Shown: positions 13,501 through 26,600 of the stretch, in pieces | Layout of the letters: every line of letters starts with the position of its first letter | Numbering within the stretch: the stretch's first letter is position 1 | Assembly (NCBI RefSeq): GCF_000189635.1 | Contig: NW_002476341.1 | Coordinates: 64,576-128,575, forward strand | Direction: 5' to 3' | DNA length: 64,000 nucleotides | Source of the DNA: Tetrahymena thermophila SB210 | Taxonomy: Eukaryota > Ciliophora > Oligohymenophorea > Hymenostomatida > Tetrahymenidae | The notes under the pieces: generated by a model | Databases searched by the model: none | Told to the model about the DNA's origin: nothing | The model's input: the letters and a program-made list of their open reading frames with translations, nothing else | Program-made: the position numbers and the translations under genes

Positions 13501-15867
13501 TTTCAAATATTTTTTTCATTTTTGTTCTAAATAATTTATTTTTTTTCAATATTTAAAAAGATCCAATTAAATTTCTGATAAAGGAGTATCTGGATTAGGT
13601 TCTGCTTTATCAAATTGCACTTATCTCTCAAGTTTGAAACTTGATCTTAGGTAAATTCAGTTTATTAGTTTTGGATTGTGATATTTTTACTTATACAACT
13701 GAATTTAAAAAGATGTAGCTATTTTAATTTGTTAATTAACTTTTTATTTGATTTATTTATCTTTTTCTTTTTTATTTCACTTGTGTTTTTTTTATTCTCT
13801 CTTTTTTAATTTTGCCCATTTTTTTTATTTTTCAACATTTATTTTTTTATTTATTAATTCTTTTCTTATTATTTCATATTTATTTTTCATTTCTTTTTCC
13901 TTCTAAATTAATTAATTGTATATATATTTTTCCTCATTAAAGTGACAATAAAGTTGGTGCATTAGGTATATCATGCTTATGCTCTGCTTTAGCAAATTGC
14001 ATTAATCTCTCAAATTTGACACTTGATTTTAGGTAAATTCAGTTTATTAGTTTTTAATTGTAATATTTATACTTACTTATAAAATTGAATTAAAAACTAT
14101 ATTAGTTCTTTAATTTGTTTATTAGCTTTTTATTTGATTTACTTTTCTTTTTGTTTTTTATTGTACTTGTTTGTGTTAATTTTTCTTGTATCTCCCATAA
14201 CTTAACTCATTCATTTTTTTATTTTTACATTTGTTTTTATTATTTATTAATTCATTTCTATTTTCTTCATATTTACTTCATTTTTTCATTCCTAATAACT
14301 AATTAATTAATTATACTTTTTTCTTCAATATTTAAAAAGTATCAATAAAATTGGGGTAAATGTTGCATCAGGCTTATGTTCTAGTTTAGGAAATTGCACT
14401 AATCTCTCAAGCTTGACACTTGATCTTAGGTAAATTCAGTTTATTAGTTTTGGATTGTGATGTTTTTACTTAAATTTGAATTAAAAACTATATAGAATTT
14501 GTTAATAGGCCTATTATTTGATTTACTTTTATTTTTCATTTTTATTGTACTTATGTTTATTTTTCTTGTCTTTCTTAATTTAAATCATTTTTATATTTTC
14601 AGCATTTACATTAATTATTTAATAATTCATTTCTTAATATATTTTTTCTTCATTTTTTCCTTCTAATTTTTAATTAATTAATTAACTATATTTTTTTCTT
14701 CAATATTAAAAAAGTGACAATAAAATTGGTGCAATTGGTGTATTAGGCTTATGTTCTGCTTTAGCAAATTGCACAAATATCTCAAAATTGAAACTTACTC
14801 TTTAGTAAATTCAGTTTATTTGTTTTTGATTGTGATATTTTTACTTATAAAATTGAATTTAAAACAATGAAGCTTTTTTAATTTATTTATTAGCTTTTTA
14901 TTTTTTTTTAGTTTTCTTTTTTTTTAATTGTATTTATTTTTTTTATCTCTCTTAATTTAACTCATTTTTTTATTTTCTACAATTAATTTTATTATTTATT
15001 AATCCATTTCTTATTATTTCATATTTTTTCTTCATTTTTTTATTCTTAATAACTAATTACTTACTATTTTTTTTCAATATTTAAAAAGAAACAGTAACAT
15101 TGGTGATTAAGATGTATCAGGCTTAGGTTGTGCTTTAGCAAACTGCATTAATCTCTCAAATTTGATACTTGATCTTAGGTATATTCAGTTTATTAGTTTT
15201 GCATTGTGATTTTTATACTTATAAAATTGAATTAAAAAAAAATATTAGTTCTTGCTTTTTATTTGACTTACATTTCTTTTTTATTTAATATTTTTGTTAA
15301 ATTTTCTACTATCTTTCTTAATTTAACTCATTAATTTTTTTATTTTCAGCCTTTGCTTTTATTATTTAGTCATTTCTTATTGTTTCATATTTTTTCTTCA
15401 TTTTTTCATTCTTAATAACTTTAATAACTGATTAATTTCACATTTTTTCTTCATTAAAAAGTTGCAATTAAATTGGTAATTAAGTTGCATCAGACTTAGG
15501 TTCTGCTTTAGCAAATTGTACTAATCTCTCGTATTTGGAACTTAATTTTTGGTAAATTAATTTATTTGTTTTGGATTGTTATATTTTTACTAAGAAAATT
15601 TAATTTAAAATAATATAGCATTTTTAATTTGCTTGCTTATTAGCTTTTTATTAATTTTTTTTGTTTTTTATTCAGCTAAATCTTTTTTTATTTATTAATT
15701 TTAAATATAATTTTTAATTAATAAAATTTTATTCTATTTAATTTGTTTAAGTATTTTATTTATTAAAATATAAAAGTAAAAACTAAATCTATAAAAAATA
15801 TCAATTGAAAGTGAAAAGCAAGTTTATTAAATTAAAAAGATTAGTTGACTTTAAATTAAAGTTCTGA
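10551..15867 (+). CDS. LRR protein, 12 one-repeat exons, leader exon 1 nt short
   Basis: Leader exon 10551-10695 encodes MIQQINKYYKLEEVII, homologous to the leaders at 30924 and 56730. LRR exons: 11194-11283, 11580-11669, 11957-12043, 12465-12554, 12851-12940, 13194-13283, 13561-13650, 13943-14032, 14340-14429, 14715-14804, 15089-15178, 15462-15551. All are 90 nt except one of 87, and all begin with the third base of a split codon. The terminal exon 15777-15867 ends at TGA and encodes KFIKLKRLVDFKLKF. A typical module reads N-K-I-G-A-I-G-V-L-G-L-C-S-A-L-A-N-C-T-N, then L-S-N-L-T-L-D-L, a ribonuclease-inhibitor-type LRR. No module contains TGA. The leader is 145 nt against 146 in two siblings, so with the donor I chose the frame does not enter the modules correctly and the total is not a multiple of three. 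Either a base is missing, an exon is unseen, or the gene is broken. It is probably a cytosolic binding protein; the ligand is unknown. Confidence 0.7.
10890..15660 (+). repeat. Tandem exon-intron units, about 370 bp period
   Basis: The whole exon plus intron is repeated about twelve times. Introns share GTAAATTCAGTTTATT at the 5' end, a GTGATATTTTTACTTA block, a TTTATTTTTCTTCTATCTC block and a TTCAATATTTAAAAAG acceptor. The first, decayed intron-like copy begins near 10893 but lacks a GT donor. Units are clearly related but diverged, older than the arrays at 17.8 and 33 kb. Confidence 0.85.
12184..12322. mobile_element. MITE-like inverted-repeat insertion in LRR intron
   Basis: About 138 bp interrupt one intron of the array; the neighbouring units lack them. 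The ends are inverted: left ATATATAAAAAAAGTG then TAATCTGTCT, right (reversed) ATATATAGAAAAAAGTG then AATTCTGTCT, so about 26 bp match with few differences. The inside is less AT-rich than its surroundings (CAGGCCATTAATGATCGGCG) and has no reading frame. TATC occurs on both sides and may be a short target duplication. The class of transposase is not recognisable. Confidence 0.75.
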
Positions 15868-16400
15868 TGATAGACAAACAGTGAAAATAATAAAATATTT
15901 GAATAATAGAAAATAATATTTTCTATTACATAATATTTTGTAATATGATAATTTAACCTAAAATATACATAGATTCATTATTTATTTATGAATATTAATT
16001 ATATTTCGGTAAATTAATAAATAACTTATGTAATTATAATTATTTTTTGTTAATGTGAATATTTAAATTAAATTTATAAATTTATGATAGTATTTTTTTA
16101 AAAAAATTTTAAATCTTTTTGTATTTCATAATTTTCAATTAAACTCAAATTATATAAATATTTTAAGGATTCACAATACAATATAATTATAATATACTTT
16201 TCAAAGATAAACAATAACTAATTATATTGTAAAAAAAGGGATTTTTAATTTCCGTATTTTGGTTAAATTTAATCTTGATATAGCTATTTATGATATATTA
16301 TATTTTTCAGATAATTTTTATGTTAATTGGCTTTAATAATTTATTAAATATAATAATAAATCCTATTATTAAAATATTTTTAATGTTTAATTAAAAACAG

Positions 16401-16600
16401 GTAATTATTAATCCAGAATCAATAGTTATGATGTCCAGATATTTTATATAGATGAAGGTGATATGAATGAATATGAAAAATAAGATTATTATTAACATTT
16501 TGGTGATTATTGCGAAATTAATCATAATCTTGAAAATTATTCGACTAAACATTTAAAAGTGATAAAGATGAAGATAAAGATTAAAAAAAATGAAATATGA
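16401..16600 (+). CDS. Possible orphan exon, acidic
   Basis: Follows an AAAACAG acceptor-like site and reads without TGA to 16598-16600. It encodes acidic, tyrosine-rich sequence (YDVQIFYIDEGDMNEYEKQ, then HFGDYCEINHNLENYS). The amino-acid mix is more protein-like than the surrounding AT-rich DNA, but no upstream exon or convincing start was found. TGA is rare in such DNA, so a TGA-free run of 200 bp is weak evidence. It could be an exon relic. Confidence 0.2.
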
Positions 16601-17450
16601 TTTTAATCTATTTTCAAATTTTTTTGGAAATAAAATTATTTTGTAATTATAAATTAAATTTATTGAGAGAAAAGTAATTATATACATAGATAAGTAAATA
16701 ATCTGACTACTTTATATTTATTAAATATTATAGTTTTTTGGGGCATATTTAGTGCAATATTGGCAGATTCAAATAATAGTATTTCTAAATTAAATAAATT
16801 CATCACAGAGTATGTTTTAAAAATAAAATTATTTTAAAGATGATCTACCTGTGATTAGGATTTAAACAAAGTTTTAAGTTATAAATCAAATTATAATTAA
16901 TAACCATGATATAATTAATCAATAAATTAATATAAAAAAAACAATATTAAAAAGTATATTTTTTTTATGACATATTTATGAAGAATTTAATTCTTAATTT
17001 ATAAAATTAATAAATTTCAGTTTTTATATTTAACTTTTAGTTGATTGTCATTTTATAGTTATCTATTTTATAAGTTAAAATAAGTCAATTTTTTTATAAA
17101 ATTTACTAATTATATTATACCATTGCTTGTATTTATTTTTCTAATGAATTCTTCAATTAAATATGCGAATCATCATCTAAAATTTAAAATTAAAAGTTAT
17201 AATTTTAAAAAATAAAATTTTAAATTAATCTAAAATTTTGAAATAAACAAATAATTATTTTGTTAGATGTAAGATTACAACTAAGAATTTTTAAATATAT
17301 TAACATCAGAAAAAATATTGAAAGTCATAATGTTTAATAAATATAATTATGTTTTAAATAAATCTAATAACTATAAATATGGGTAATTATTAGAGTTGAT
17401 CGATATTTACAATTTTTTCTATCGATCGATATCTATTTTTCCAAAAATAT

Positions 17451-17478
17451 AAGATCTTCATTCAAAAATGAAGACCTT
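17451..17478. repeat. Hairpin between convergent gene ends
   Basis: AAGATCTTCATT, four bases, then AATGAAGACCTT: a 12-bp inverted repeat with one mismatch. It is followed by an unusually C-rich run (GTGACCCCCCTCCC) and preceded by TATCGATCGATAT. It sits about 165 bp beyond the TGA of the kinase-LRR gene. It could be a 3' end signal or a small insertion; undecided. Confidence 0.5.
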
Positions 17479-17642
17479 CTCCGCTGTGACCCCCCTCCCT
17501 TATTTATAATTATTTATTCTTTTTTTTAAATATGCCAAATAAAATTTATAGTTTGGGTATTTTTAGACTTAAACTATTTTTATCTTAATTTTATTTTTTT
17601 AAATGTATATTTTATTTAAGTTGTAGCAGTGATAATGAAAGT

Positions 17643-20600
17643 TCATTTAAAATAAAATAGTAAATTTACAAGATGCTCACTATTGATTTTATGATTTTTG
17701 ATTAATTTTAGCATATGTGCACAGTGCATTATGTGTGTATGCTATACATAGTATTATAAAAAATGTTGGCTTTCGTTAGTATTTTATCTGTGTTGTGATA
17801 AGTAAGTAAGGAAATTCGTTATATTTTATTTTGTTAGTAAGTAAATAAGCAAGTTAGTTAGTAAATGACAAGTTTGCTTAATTAGCTAATAACTAAACGA
17901 AAAACATAAAATAATTAATTCTCAATTATTAGTTTATCTATCAATAAATTTAATTTTTACTATAAATGAAGCTTCGGAGTTATGATATTCTTGCACTAGG
18001 CTATTGCTGTGGCTAAAACTTTTGCACACTATACACCAATATTATTCTCTCTTTAAATTTAAGAAAAAATAACGAATTAAATAAATAAATATGGAGGATA
18101 AAGGATAGTAAAAAAACAATGGCTTTCGTTAGTATTTTAGTTGTGTTGTTATGATTAAGTAAAGAAATTCGACATATTTTATTTTGTTAGTAAGTAAATA
18201 AGCAAGTTAGTTAGTAAATGACAAGTTTGCTTAATTAGCAAATAACTAAGTCAAAAACTTAAAATAATAAATTCTCAATTATCAGTTTATCAATCAATAA
18301 ATTTAATTTTTACTTTAAATTAAGTGTCAAAGTTGTGATATTTTTGCACTAGGCTATTTCTGCTCCTAAATCTTTTGCACCCTCATCACCAATTTTATTC
18401 TTACTTTAAATATAAGAAAAATAACAAATTAAATAAATAAATATGGAGGAGAAACAATAGTAAAAAAATGATGGCTTTCGTTAGTATTTTAGTTGCATTA
18501 TGTTGAGTAAGTAAAGAAATTTGTTATATTTTATTTGGTTAGTAAGTAAATAAGCAAGTTAGTTAGTTAGTAAATTATTAGCTGGCTTAATTAGCTAATG
18601 AATAAGTCAAAAACTTAAAATAATCAATTCTTAATTATTAGTTTATAAATCAATAAATTTAATATTTACTATAAATCAAGCATCAAAGTTATGATATTCT
18701 TGCAATTAGCTATTCCTGTGCCTAAATCTTTTGCACCCTATGCACCAATATTATTCTCTCTTTAAATATAAGAAAAAATAACGAATTAAATAAATAAATA
18801 TGGAGGAGAAAGGATGGTAAAAAAACGGTAATTCACGTGGCAAGCGCACACTCGTGCGCATGTGCGCTCGCCATGTGAGAATCCTAAAAAAACGATAGCT
18901 TTCGTTAGTATTTTAGTAGTTTTGTTATGAGTAAGTAAATAAATTCATTATATTTTATTTGGTTAGTAAGTAAAAAAGCAAGTTAGTTAGTTAGTAAATT
19001 ATTAGCTGACTTAATTAGCTAATGAATAAATCAAAAACTTAAAATAATCAAGTCTTAATTATTAGTTTATAAATCAATAAATTTAATTTATACTATAAAT
19101 CAAGCGTCAAAGTTGTGATATTCTTGCACTAGGCTATTCCTGTGCCTAAATCTTTTGCATCCTATGCGCCAATATTATTCTCTCTTTAAATATAAAAATA
19201 AATAACGAATTAAATAAATAAATATGGAGGAGAAAGGATGGTAAAAAATGATAGCTTTCATTAGTATTTTAGTTGTGTTGTGATGCGTAAGAAAAGAAAT
19301 TTGTTATATTTTATTTGGTTAGTAAGTAAATAAGCAAGCTAGTTAGTAAATGATAAGCTAGCTTAATTAGCTAATAACTAAGTAAAAAGCTTAAAATAAT
19401 CAATTCTCAATTATTAGTTTATCGATAAATAATTTAATTTTTACTTTAAATTAAGCGTCAAAGTTGTGATATTCTTGCACAAGGCTATTCCTGTAACTTA
19501 TTCTTTTGTACTCTTACCACCAATTTTATTCAAACTTTAAATTATAACAAATTAAATAAATAAGGAGAAGAATGCAAGGTAAAAAAACAATGGCTTTCGT
19601 TAGTATTTTAGTTGTGTTGTGATGAGTAAGTAAAGAAATTCGTTATATTTTATTTGGTTAGTAAGTAAGTAAGTAAATAAGCAAGTTAGTTAGTAAATGA
19701 TAAGCTGGCTTAATTAGCTAATAACTTTGTTAAAAACTATAAATAATCAATTCTCAATTATTAGTTTATCAATCAATAAATTTAATTTTTACTATAAATC
19801 AAGCGTCAAAGTTATGATATTCTTGCACTAAGCTATTGCAGTGCCTAAATCTTTTGCACCCTATGCACCAATATTATTATCTCTTTAAATTTAAGAATAA
19901 ATAAAAAATTAAATAAATAAATATCGAGGAGAAAGGATGGTAAAAATGTCTTTCGTTTGTTTGTATTTTAGTTATGTTGTTTGTGATCAGTAAGTTATGA
20001 AATTCGTTATATTTTATTTGATTAATCAGTAAATAAGCAAATTATTTAGTAAATGATAAGCTGGCTTAATTAGCTAATAACTAAGTCAAAAACATAAAAT
20101 AATCTATTCTCAATTATTAGTTTATCAATCAATCAATATATTTAATTTTTACTATAAAAAAAGTGTCAAAATTTTGATATTCTAGCACTAGGCTATTCCT
20201 ATGCCTAAACCTTTTGCACCCTCCTCACCAATATTATTCTTACTTTAAATATAAGAAAATATAACAAATTAATTAAATATGGAGGAGAAATGATGGTAAA
20301 AAAACGATGGCTTTCGTTAGTATTTTAGTTTTGTTGTGATTATTAACAAAAGAAATTTATTATATTTTATTTGGTTAGTAAGTAATTAAATAAGCAAGTT
20401 AGTTAGTTGATGAAAAGCTAACTTAATTAGCTAATAACTAAGTATTAGTTTATTAATATATAATTTAATTTTTACTTTAAATCAAGCGTCAAAGTTGTGA
20501 TATTCTTGCACAAGGCTATGCTTGTGCCTAACTATTTTGCACCCTATGCACCAATTTTATTCCAACTTTAAATATAATAATAAATAACGAATTGAATAAA

Positions 20601-23600
20601 TAAATATGGAGGAGAAAGGATGGTAAAAAAACGATGGCTTTCTTTAGTATTTTAGTTTTGTTGTGATCATTAACTAAAGAAATTCGTTTTATTTTATTTG
20701 TTTAGTAAGTAAGTAAATAAGTTAGTTAGTTAATGACAAGCTGGCTTAATTAGCTATTAAATAATTCAAAAACTTAAAATATTCAACTCTCAATTATTAG
20801 TTTATTAATAAATAATTTAATTTTTACTTTAAACCAAGAGTCAAAGTTGTTATTTTCTGGCACTAGGCTATTTCTGTGCCTAAATCTTTTGCACCCTATT
20901 CACCAATATTATTCTCTCTTTTAATATAAGAAAAAATAACAAGTTAAATAAATAAATATAGAGGAGTAAAGATGGTAAATATTTTATTTGGTTATTAAGT
21001 AAGTAAATGAGCAAGTTAGTTAGTAAATGATAAGCTGGCTTAATAAACTAATAACTAAATAAAAAGTTTAAAATAATTAATTCTCAATTATTAGTTTATC
21101 AATCAATCAATCAATAAATTTAATTTTTACTTTAAATCAAGCGTCAAAGTTGTGATATTCTTGTACTTGGCTATTTCATTGCCTAAATTTTTTACACCAT
21201 CATCACCAATATTATTCTAACTTTAAATATAAAAATAATTAACTAATTAAATAAATAAATAAATAATGAGTAGAAAGGATGGTAAATAAACGATAGCTTT
21301 CATTAGTATTTTAGTTGTGTTGTGATGAGTAAGTAAAGAAATTCGTTATATTTTATTTTTTTAGTGAGTAAATAAGTAAATTAGTTAGTAAATGACAAGC
21401 TAGCTTAATTAGCTAATCACTAAATTAAAAACTATAAATAATCAATTCTCAATTATTAGTTTATCAATCAATCAATAAATTTAATTTTTACTTTAAATCA
21501 AGCTTCAAAGTTGTGATATTCTTGCACTAGGCTATTGCAGTGCCTAAATCTTTTGCACCCTATGCACCAATATTATTATCTCTTTAAATATAAGAATAAA
21601 TAAAAAATTAAATAAATAAATATCTAGGAGAAAGGATGGTAAATAAACGATAGCTTTAGTTAGTATTTTAGTTGTGTTGCGATGAGTAAGTAAAGAAATT
21701 CGTTATATTTTATTTGGTTAGTAAGTAAATAAGCAAGTTAGTTAGTAAATGACAAGCTTGCTTAATTAGCTAATAAATAAGTTAAAAACTATAAATAATC
21801 AATTCTCAATTATTAGTTTATCAATCAATCAATAAATTTAATTTTTACTTTAAATCAAGGGTCAAAGTTGTGATCTTCTTGCATTAGGCTATTCCTGTAC
21901 CTAAATTTTTTGCACCCTGTGCACCAATATTATTCCAACTTTAATTATAAGAATAAATAACGAATTAAAAAAATAAATATGGAGGAGAAAGGATGGTAAA
22001 AAAACAATGGCTTTTGTTATTATTTTAGTTGTGTTGTGATCAGTAAGTAAAATAATTCGTTGTATTGTATTTAGTTAGTAAGTAAATAATCAAGTTAATC
22101 AGTAAATGAAAAGCTGGCTTAATTAGCTAATAACTAAGTTAAAAACTATAAATAATCAATTCTCAATTATTAGTTTATCAATCAATCAATAAATTTAATT
22201 TTTACTTTAAATCAAGGGTCAAAGTTGTGATCTTCTTGCACTTGGCTATTTCTTTACCTAAATCTTTTACACCATCATCACAAATATTATTCTAACTTTA
22301 AATATAAGAATAATTAACGAATTAAATAAATAAATATGGAGGAGAAAGGATGGTAAATAAACGATAGCTTTCGTTAGTATTTTAGTTGTGTTGTGATGAG
22401 TAAGTAAAGAAATTTGTTATAATTTATTTGGTTAGTAAGTAAATAAGCAAGTTAGTTAGTAAATGATAAGCTGACTTAATTAACTAATAACTAAGTAAAA
22501 AGCTTAAAATAATCAAGTTCGCACATAGGTTGCGATCACTGCGATCAGCGATCATGATCGAAGCTATAGTTTTCTTTAAAATGCGATCAAAATAATTTTG
22601 ATTTTCTTTTTTAATAAGGTTATAATCGCAACAAAAGAATGCTGACTAGTTCCCAAACTACGACTGGGAACTAATTTATTATAGTGCCCAGTGCCTGCTG
22701 TTCCCTTACCGTGCAATATTACCCGATCTGCGATCATTGATCGCAAAATAAAAAATTAAAACTTGAAGCGCTCAATTTTTTTGATCGCAGTAGCAGTGAT
22801 CGCAATTTAGCGGAAAGACCAAAATAATCAATTCTCAATTATTAGTTTATCAATAAATAAATATAATTTTTACTATAAATTAAGCCTCAATGTTGTGATA
22901 TACTTGCACTAGGCTATTTCTGAGCCTAAATCTTTTGCACCCTATGCACCAATATTATTCTTACTTTAAATATAAGAATAAATACCAAATTAAATATGGA
23001 AGAGAAAGGATGGTAAAAAAAGGATAGCTTTAGTGAGTATTTTAGTAGTTTTCTTTTTAGTAATTAAAGAAATTTGTTTTATTTTATTTGATTAGTAAGT
23101 AAATAAGCAATTTAGTTAGTTAATGATAAGCTGGCTTAATTAACTAATAACTAAGTAAAAAGCTTAAAATAATCTATTCTCAATTATTAGTTTATCAATC
23201 AATCAATTTAATTTTTACTTTAAATCAAGCGTCAAAGTTGCGATATTCTAGCACTTGGCTATTCCTGTGCCTAAATGTTTTGCACCCTATGCACCAATAT
23301 TATTCCAACTTTAAATATAAGAATAAATAACGAATTAAATAAATAAAATGTAGGAGAAAGGATGGTAAAAAAACGATGGTTTTCGTTAGTATTTTAGTTG
23401 TGTTGTGAACAGTAAGTAAAGAAATTCGTTATATTTTATTTAGATAGTAAGTAAGTAAATAAGCAAGTTAGTCAATAAATGACAAGCTGGCTTAATTAGC
23501 TAATAACTAAGTTAAAAACTAAAAATAATCAATTTTCAATTATTAGTTTATCAATCAATAAATTTAATTTTTACTTTAAATCAAGCGTCAAAGTTGTGAT

Positions 23601-26600
23601 ATTCTAGCACTTGGCTATTCCTGTGCCTAAATGTTTTGCACCCTACTCACCAATATTTTTATCTCTTTAAATATAAGAAATAACAACGAATTAAATAAAT
23701 AAATATGGAGGAGAAAGGATGGTAAAAAGAGGATGGCTTTCGTTAGTATTTTAGTTGTGTTGTGATGATTAAGTAAACAAATTCGTTATATTTTATTTAG
23801 TTATTAAGTAAGTAATTAAATAAGCAAGTTAGTTAGTAAATGACAATATGACTTAATTGGTTAATAACTAAGTCAAAAGCTTAAAAAAATCAATTCTCAA
23901 TTATTAGTTTATCAATCAATCAATAAATTTAATTTTTACTATAAATTAATTGTCAATGTTGTGATTTACTGGCACTAGGCTATTCCTGCGCCTAAATCTT
24001 TTGCACCCTCATCATCAATTATATTCCAACTTTAAATATAAGAATAAATAACGAATTAAATAAATAAATATGGAGGAGAAAGGATGGTAAAAAAATGATG
24101 GCTTTAGTTAGTATTTTAGTTGTGTTGTGATGAGTAAGTAAATAAACAATTTAATAAATTTCAAGCAGAATTATGAGTAAGAGAATTTTTATATTACAAT
24201 TCTAAAACTAAGTTTTTACTTTCAATTTTCTCTTAAAATGTATTTAATAAGTGCGTTGTTTTTTAATATTTATAAAATTATTTTAACCAATTTTTAACAA
24301 GAAAAATTAAGAAATAAATTCCAAACAATTTTCAAAACCACTAGCCCCACTTGATATAAAAAAAAGAAAATAATAAAAAATAAATTAATTTCCAAAGAGA
24401 ATAAAAAAAATAAGAAATTACTTTTAATCTAAATTTAAATAAGTCGCATTTTAAAACTTTTCTAAAAAAGTGTTCACTTTCTTTTCATTTACTTTATTAT
24501 CGCTTTACAAATAAATTAAAAATAACTGTTAAAAAACATCAAACATATAAAGCTAGAAAGCTAGCAAATAAATGCAAAAAGTGAATTAATCAGAAGATTT
24601 AAAAGAATTTTTTATGTTTAATGAAATAAAAAGGATTATCAACTTAAAAATATTACGTTAATTAAAGATACAAATAACTAACATTTGAGATGTTTTGAAT
24701 ATCATCTATAAAAGTATCCCCTTCTACTTTTGTCAATGTTTTGAGGCTAAATTAATGAAATAATATAACTAAGTACAATTAATAAATAATTTTTGTGTAG
24801 TTAAAATAATTTACATTACTTACCTGTAAAACAGATTTATTTTAAATTTCAAAATGAATAATATATCATTTTTATTATATAAAAGCTAAATAATTTATCT
24901 TTATTTTAAAGTGTAAATAAATATCTTAAAGAAAATTGAATACTTATTGATTTCTATAAAAATCATTAATTAAGATAATTACCTTAAATTTAAATTAGAT
25001 CTATGACCCTATTAAAGAAGACATGGTTAAGTGTTTATAGATCCATTTTTATTTTCTATCATTAACTCTTCTTTACTGTAAATTTTGATTTTTGTGAATT
25101 ATTTAAAGAAATTATCAATTTAAGGTAAGATATCTTCTTCAATCATATTTTTTCTATTATAACTAAATTATTTTATTTATTTAGATAAATCTGTTCAACA
25201 AATTATAATTTTATAATTAAATTATTTAAAGTAAGTTACTCCCAATAAATATTTAATTCAGTAGGAATTTCACTATTTAACTATATTTCTTTGATTACAT
25301 TAGCAAATTAATCATTTTCAAGCTCACAACTATTTAAAAATTTATTTTTAAAATATTTTTTATCATTTATTTTAAAAGTTTTACTTGAAGTAAAAAAAGA
25401 TAACATAAATAGACCAATCTTATTTTACTTATTTTTCAACTTTTTTTCTGTCAACTACTACGTCTGTTTACTTTTATATTTATAAATTAAATTAATTTTT
25501 ATTTATTAAAACTTAGAAATATTTTATGATTGATTATTAGAAGAATATAAACATTTATTTGTAAGAAATATTATTAAATCAACAAAAATTAAATTTCGAA
25601 AATTATTTCAGATATTTACAGATAAATATGAGGTGAGATAGTGATTAATTTCAAATCCTATTTCCTTAATAAAATTGAGATCTATTTTACTTTTAATTTT
25701 AAATAACTAATCACTGAATTGTGAATGGATTAAATAACAATCATCTCTTTAGTTAATGTCTTCTTAGACCATACTTTTTTTCACAATATCTTAGATAGAT
25801 TTGGCAAATTTTATGAATTTGCTTTAGCCATTAAGCTCTTTAAATCTCTCTATAACTTTTAAGAGAGTTTTTCCTAATGAGTATACATCAGATTTATAAC
25901 TTATTTTATTTACATCTTAATTCCTCTATTCTTGTGATGAATAATTATCTGTCTTTCCTCTAATTTACATATTGCCTTCCTAATAAATTTCAGAAATTCC
26001 AAAATCGGTATAAATATAGTTTCCTCTATTATCAACTAAAATATTTTTTGGTTTTATATCTAGATGCAAAATGTTTTTATTTTTCAAGTCTATTAATCCA
26101 TGGATTAGATTAAAAATCATCTTTATTAAATTTTGCTCTGTAAATATATTTTTGTCTTTGTTGAAATTTTCTAACTCTTATTGCAAATTTTTTTAGAATT
26201 TTTCATGAATAAATATATGTAAATTGTCATATATTTTTATGTGGTCAATCAATTATAAAAAATTTTTTTCATCTTTTAATATGTCAAAAATTTTCTTTTG
26301 CATGTCAATAGTTTAATTCATTTATACATAAATTATTTTTATTATAACATTTTTATTGATTATATCTTCATAAATAAAGGACTCACCACCTTATTCAATA
26401 CAAGAACCTAAAGCATAATTTTTTTCTTTTTTTTTTAGTTCATCATTAATTTATTCTACAGAATAAATTTATTATTGAGAAAATTACTCTTATTAAGAGA
26501 TTTCTATCTAATGTAAAGAGCCAAATTCAATTATTTATGGTTTATTGCTGGAATGAGAAGAGGAAGATTTATAAAATATTGATTTAGGTGTTTTATTTTA

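Larger units (their letters stand above)
15868..17642. other. Intergenic between convergent LRR genes
   Basis: Region between the TGA of the plus-strand LRR gene and the TGA of the minus-strand kinase-LRR gene. It is mostly AT-rich and featureless apart from the weak reading frame at 16401-16600 and the hairpin at 17451-17478. Confidence 0.6.
17760..24145 (-). repeat. Highly conserved 350-bp exon-intron array (17 units)
   Basis: Seventeen units of about 345-360 bp, each a 90-nt LRR exon plus an intron. Introns are nearly as similar as exons: on the plus strand every unit shows GGCTTTCGTTAGTATTTTAG, GTTAGTAAGTAAATAAGCAA, AATTCTCAATTATTAGTTTA and TATGGAGGAGAAAGGATGG. The similarity of non-coding parts indicates recent duplication or ongoing homogenisation. 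Two foreign insertions interrupt it at 18828 and 22517. Confidence 0.95.

Noticed and set aside
14115..14306. 63-codon frame within the first LRR array
   Set aside because: It is pure intron sequence between the exons at 13943-14032 and 14340-14429.
15676..15808. Alternative terminal exon for the first LRR gene
   Set aside because: In frame to a TGA but low-complexity. The exon 15777-15867 fits the length (about 88-91 nt) and the K/L/V/F-rich tail of its siblings better.
17760..24145. CRISPR-like regular spacing of repeats
   Set aside because: Units are about 350 bp, contain coding exons with splice sites, and the DNA is eukaryotic. There are no short repeats with unique spacers.
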